From NCBI GenBank assembly GCA_910592005.1, contig CAJVPP010003873.1:1-10552 (forward strand): DNA of 10,552 nucleotides, given 5' to 3'. Source of the stretch: Funneliformis mosseae (Eukaryota; Glomeromycota; Glomeromycetes; Glomerales; Glomeraceae). The translations under genes and the position numbers were made by a program. Below, one piece after another: positions 8,054 through 10,552 of this stretch (the first letter of the stretch is position 1; every line of letters begins with the position of its first letter). A model generated the notes under the pieces. That model was given only the letters and a program-made list of their open reading frames with translations. It was not told the origin of the DNA and searched no databases.

Positions 8054-8250
8054 TACACTTCTCGTAAAACGTCATCTTGTTATAGGATCTCCTCAAAAAT
8101 GGTAAATTTCTCGTGAAATGTTAACTTGTTACAGGATCCCTCACAAAATGATAAATTTTTTATATAATGTCATCTTATTGCAGAACCTCCAATAAAATGG
8201 TAAATTTCTTATGTAATGTCATCTTGTTACAGAACTCCCTCTAAAAATAG
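8054..8250. repeat. 49-bp tandem repeat, four copies, subterminal in the transposon
   Basis: Units are 8054-8102, 8103-8151, 8152-8200 and 8201-8250 (49, 49, 49 and 50 bases). Shared landmarks in order are TAAATTTCT, a TAATGTCATCTT-like stretch, TTGTTACAG, and a CTC-rich run ending in AAAATG. A degraded fifth copy may follow to about 8280. The array ends about 75 bp inside the right TIR, upstream of the transposase-like gene, a position typical of transposase-binding repeats. Confidence 0.85.
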
Positions 8251-8300
8251 AAATCAAAATTTGTATAATATCATCATTTGAATACCCCCCTCTTCTTTAC

Positions 8301-8327
8301 TAAATGATATCATTTTTGACCTTCCCC
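8301..8327 (-). repeat. Right terminal inverted repeat
   Basis: On the plus strand it contains AAATGATATCATTT, a perfect 14-bp palindrome, and ends in GACCTTCCCC. It pairs with 4881-4907. TTA follows immediately. Confidence 0.72.
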
Positions 8328-8330
8328 TTA

Positions 8331-8792
8331 GTTCTTGTAGATCTCAGAATTACAAGTCTCCTAGCTTTTCATAATATATGCTTTTATCATCAATATTAAC
8401 TTATATGGTAGGTCCTATATTGCAATTAAATGCTCTTTCACATTTTCTCACATTCGTTTGGAAAAAAATAGGCAGAAGTTAATATGTATATTTTGATTAT
8501 CATCTTAAACAGTTGTCATATAGATCTATTATTTTTTGTCATACAAAAGTATATGCATGACATGTATATGACTCTTCTGAGAGTAAGAAAAAATATTTAT
8601 CCAAAATCATCTTAAAAAAAGATTAAACTATTTCACGTGACCACTTTTCTTATATGTAGTATACTACGATATGTGATAGCATAAGACATCCACTTTTTAT
8701 TTAAGCGGTAAAATTTTATTTTATTATATAATATATCACATGACTATAATAAATCACATATTTTTACATTTAAGCCAATCATAATTAAGTAT
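8331..8792. other. Non-coding spacer between two transposon-derived pseudogenes
   Basis: No ORF is supported. It contains a TCACGTGAC motif at 8633-8641 and the perfect 12-bp palindrome GTAGTATACTAC at 8656-8667. It probably includes the 3' end and terminus of the element carrying the pseudogene at 8793-9934, but I could not identify that terminus because the opposite end lies outside the window. Confidence 0.5.
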
Positions 8793-9934
8793 TTAACTAC
8801 ACAAATGATCAATATCTATCAAAATTGAATTAGATATCGATCTATGTGACTTAAATTTTTTTACTGCATATTCAGCTTATTTAGCATTTAAATCTTTTCT
8901 ATAATAATCCATATATTATGCAGATTTTCTAGCATATTTTCTAATATAACTAATAGAAACTGAATCTAATACAAGTAGAACAACTTTTTGTAATCTGGTC
9001 CAACTATAATTATATTGCTGATGAGCATACTTTTTCGCTGCTCCCCAATATATTTCAATATAATTAAGTTCACAATAGAACTTTGGATAAAAAATAACCT
9101 TATAACCCTTTGCTTCAATAATTTCTTAAATTAAAGGTTTGATGTTAAGAAAATCAGATTGATTTGAAAAAACATATCTTATACAAAATTAAGAATTAAT
9201 ATTATATTTATTATTACTACAATATGCTTTCAACCTTGTTATTGATCACAAACCTCTCTCTTCTAAAATAATTCTTATTCCTTTAGGTTTTTCACATAAA
9301 CTTTTGTCATGATAATTATCTGGAAAATTCATATGTTAAATCTGCCCATTAAAGTTTGTATCATGTAATTTGGCCTATTTTCCACTTGGATTCAAGTTCA
9401 TATGGTTTGCGTTTAATGTATCATCAGCAAATTTACTATGACTTGAAGAATTATCAAAGGTAAATACAGCAATTACATCTGGATGAGTTTTTTCAAAAAT
9501 AGGTATAGCCTGATTTTCTATCTAAATAATTATTAATATTAATATCAATTAATTATTTATAATATTATATTTTTTTTTATTTATATATTATCTATTCAAT
9601 CAATTTATCTACATTCCACCATCCATTAAAATTTTTATCCAGATTGATCATTACACATGCTTCATAGTGCATGAAATCTCCAACCTCTCTTACTTGATCA
9701 TCATTTAATTTTAATCTTCCAATAATATCTGTCAAAAAAATCACTAATATGAATTGATCGCCTTTGACCTTTTTTACGTAAAGGTTGTTCACCATTTGAC
9801 ATCTATTCAGATTTCAGACTATCATTTGATTGGAATGTAGTTTTATCATGAATAATAAGTATATGTAACTTCTTATCACTATTTAAAATTAGATCAATTC
9901 ATTGCTCAAGATCATTATTCTCAAATGTTAACAT
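8793..9934 (-). pseudogene. DDE transposase (distant IS630/Tc1-like), 5'-truncated by an insertion
   Basis: From the insertion point at 9936 the minus strand reads LTFENNDLEQ, a stop, then KKLHILIIHDKTTFQSND (first Asp at 9845-9847, followed by Lys). Next come SNGEQPLRKKGQ and, after a frameshift, a 67-codon stretch including GRLKLNDDQ, MHYEACVMI and GWWNVDKLIE. A decayed intron (about 9522-9594) separates this from IPIFEKTHPDVIAVFTFDNS, holding the second Asp (9453-9455). Then follow HMNLNPSGK, KPKGIRIILEERGL and FYPKFYCELNYIEIYWG, with the catalytic Glu at 9054-9056, then KYARKS, YAVKKFKSHRS and TAA at 8793-8795. The CELN(F/Y)IE.YW motif matches the third acidic residue of Tc1/IS630-type enzymes. 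The second Asp and the Glu are about 133 residues apart, far more than the usual 34-39. About six stops and one frameshift make it inactive. The N-terminal part lies beyond the inserted element. The ATG at 9795 is internal, so the ORF from there is a remnant. Confidence 0.78.
9522..9594 (-). other. Decayed intron in the DDE transposase pseudogene
   Basis: After WWNVDKLIE the minus strand becomes pure AT with no coding sense and ends ATAATTATTTAG, then resumes with IENQAIPIFEK. The 3' site is good. The 5' site reads ATAGATA where GTAGATA or GTAAATA would be expected, so the donor seems to have mutated. Confidence 0.5.
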
Positions 9935-9948
9935 TACAGTCAACTCTC

Positions 9949-10104
9949 TATAAATACACTCTATATAAATGCACACCCTTTTTAAATGCACTATTTAGCT
10001 CAGTCTCAAGTTGGGGAATTAGTGTTAAATGCATTCTTTTCTCTATACATAGTGCAATAATTTTTCAATTCCGTATATATAAAATTTTCTATATAAATAC
10101 ACTC
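9949..10104 (+). repeat. Iterated TIR-like motif inside the pogo-like element
   Basis: TATAAATACACTC occurs at 9949-9961, TATAAATGCACAC at 9964-9976, a looser TTTAAATGCACTA near 9981-9993, and TATAAATACACTC again at 10092-10104. The first two are 15 bp apart. These look like transposase binding sites repeated inward from the terminus. Confidence 0.6.
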
Positions 10105-10203
10105 ACGTGACTATATGATTATAGTTATAAATTACCTAATAAAATAATGTATCACATTGCTATTTATAATGTAACACATTTGTTATATATTATGTAATGC
10201 ATT

Positions 10204-10219
10204 GTAAACTGCAGTTTAC
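10204..10219. promoter_or_regulatory. Perfect 16-bp palindrome before the pogo-like ORF
   Basis: GTAAACTGCAGTTTAC is an exact palindrome ending 20 bp before the ATG at 10240. It could be an operator for a dimeric protein, such as the transposase itself, or a chance palindrome. No other promoter element is clear. Confidence 0.4.
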
Positions 10220-10239
10220 ACTTACATTATTTGGGTATT

Positions 10240-10552
10240 ATGTCTCCTAAAAAAAAAATTACTCTAACTAATATACAAAAGTATGAACTCTATTTTTATG
10301 CTAATAGTAATTAAGAAAACTGACTCCATTATGTAAATTGGATTAAAGAAAAGTGGAGAGTTGTAGTTGATAAATCTACAATAACAAGAATCTTACAAAC
10401 AAAAAAAATGGCTTTCTATTGAAATTCTTAATCCAAAACAAAAACAGCGAAAAGCTGTTACCTATCCAGAACTTAAGTTTGCACTCAAGGAATTTGTATT
10501 GAATTATCAGCATAAAACAATATTAAGTGATGCTATTTTAATTGAAAAGGCT
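10240..10552 (+). pseudogene. Pogo-like transposase, N-terminal CENP-B DNA-binding region, broken and partial
   Basis: The ATG at 10240 opens MSPKKKITLTNIQKYELYFY, the usual basic start and first helix-turn-helix of CENP-B-type (Psq-like) DNA-binding domains. Stops follow at 10312-10314 and 10321-10323. The frame then continues WIKEKWRVVVDKSTITRIL, the recognition-helix region. At the A run 10401-10408 the frame slips by one base; the next frame reads KWLSIEILNPK and then AVTYPELKFALKEFVLNY, the second helix-turn-helix (CENPB/Tc5 type). The window ends before the DDE catalytic domain. The protein would bind the element's own termini and cut at TA. Two stops and one homopolymer frameshift make this copy inactive, unless the slip in the A run is a sequencing error. 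Confidence 0.82.

Larger units (their letters stand above)
4881..8327. mobile_element. Candidate 3.45-kb DNA transposon with 27-bp TIRs and TTA target duplication
   Basis: The left end starts GGGGAAGGCCAGAAATGATG. The right end read inward on the other strand starts GGGGAAGGTCAAAAATGATA. The first 27 bases match at 24 positions and all three differences are transitions. TTA lies directly outside both ends (4878-4880 and 8328-8330) in direct orientation. Between the ends are one large decayed minus-strand gene with transposase-like acidic motifs (5533-7873), two tandem-repeat blocks on its 5' side, and an AT-rich 3' side with an inverted repeat. Together these describe an autonomous cut-and-paste element that has decayed in place. 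A 3-bp TWA-type target is known for PIF/Harbinger, but the gene does not read like a Harbinger transposase, so I leave the superfamily open. Confidence 0.7.
9937..10552 (+). mobile_element. Pogo/Tigger-like transposon, 5' part, nested in the DDE pseudogene
   Basis: It starts CAGTCAACTCTCTATAAATA after a TA at 9935-9936, where the minus-strand transposase reading stops abruptly. The first 11 bases equal the terminus of the MITE at 2822-2993. About 300 bp of leader with repeated terminal-like motifs precede a CENP-B-type transposase gene at 10240. The other end, and so the second TA and the TIR, lie outside the window. Confidence 0.78.

Noticed and set aside
8733..8760. Terminus of the DDE element near the TATCACATGACTATAATAA stretch
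   Set aside because: A loose resemblance to sequence near 10103-10130 was seen, but no inverted partner or target duplication could be found in the window.
9925..10110. 61-codon plus-strand ORF across the pogo-like terminus
   Set aside because: It spans the insertion junction and the iterated terminal motifs, which repeat as YKYTLYKCT-like residues; not a protein gene.
1..10552. Prokaryotic operon, CRISPR array, tRNA or rRNA
   Set aside because: No Shine-Dalgarno-led gene string, spaced direct repeats or RNA gene signature was found; introns and element types point to a eukaryote.

Overview
The window looks like an accessory, transposon-rich stretch of a fungal nuclear genome, most probably from an arbuscular mycorrhizal fungus (Glomeromycotina, Rhizophagus-like). 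The grounds are very low GC content, short GT-AG introns with a TACTAAC-type branch site, pogo-like and other DDE transposase remains, and two multicopy gene families (coiled-coil and SAM-domain proteins) whose motifs I recognise from such genomes. The organism call is inference; no database was searched. I found no gene that is clearly intact: almost every coding trace is a pseudogene with in-frame stops, frameshifts or insertions. I saw no rRNA, tRNA or CRISPR.

Layout. Positions 4-200 hold a short inverted-repeat element (MITE-like). From 202 to 2636 two related coiled-coil pseudogenes lie on the minus strand, each preceded by a matching upstream block. From 2667 to 3972 (minus) lies a broken gene with a SAM-like domain, one readable intron, and a 172-bp MITE inserted in its coding sequence. 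A short unassigned ORF follows at 4317-4565 (minus).

Positions 4881-8327 are best explained as one old DNA transposon of about 3.45 kb. It has 27-bp terminal inverted repeats (24/27 matching) flanked by TTA on both sides. On its minus strand is a large decayed transposase-like gene with a C-terminal C2H2 zinc finger. Two tandem-repeat blocks lie between the gene's 5' end and the nearest terminus.

Positions 8793-9934 (minus) carry the C-terminal two thirds of a second DDE transposase pseudogene. It is cut at 9936 by a pogo/Tigger-like element (TA target, CAGTCAACTCTC terminus) whose CENP-B-like transposase starts at 10240 on the plus strand and runs off the window. The MITE at 2822-2993 and this pogo-like element share terminus and internal design, so the pogo-like lineage may have mobilised the MITE. 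The genes do not form an operon or pathway; the window records successive waves of insertion and decay.
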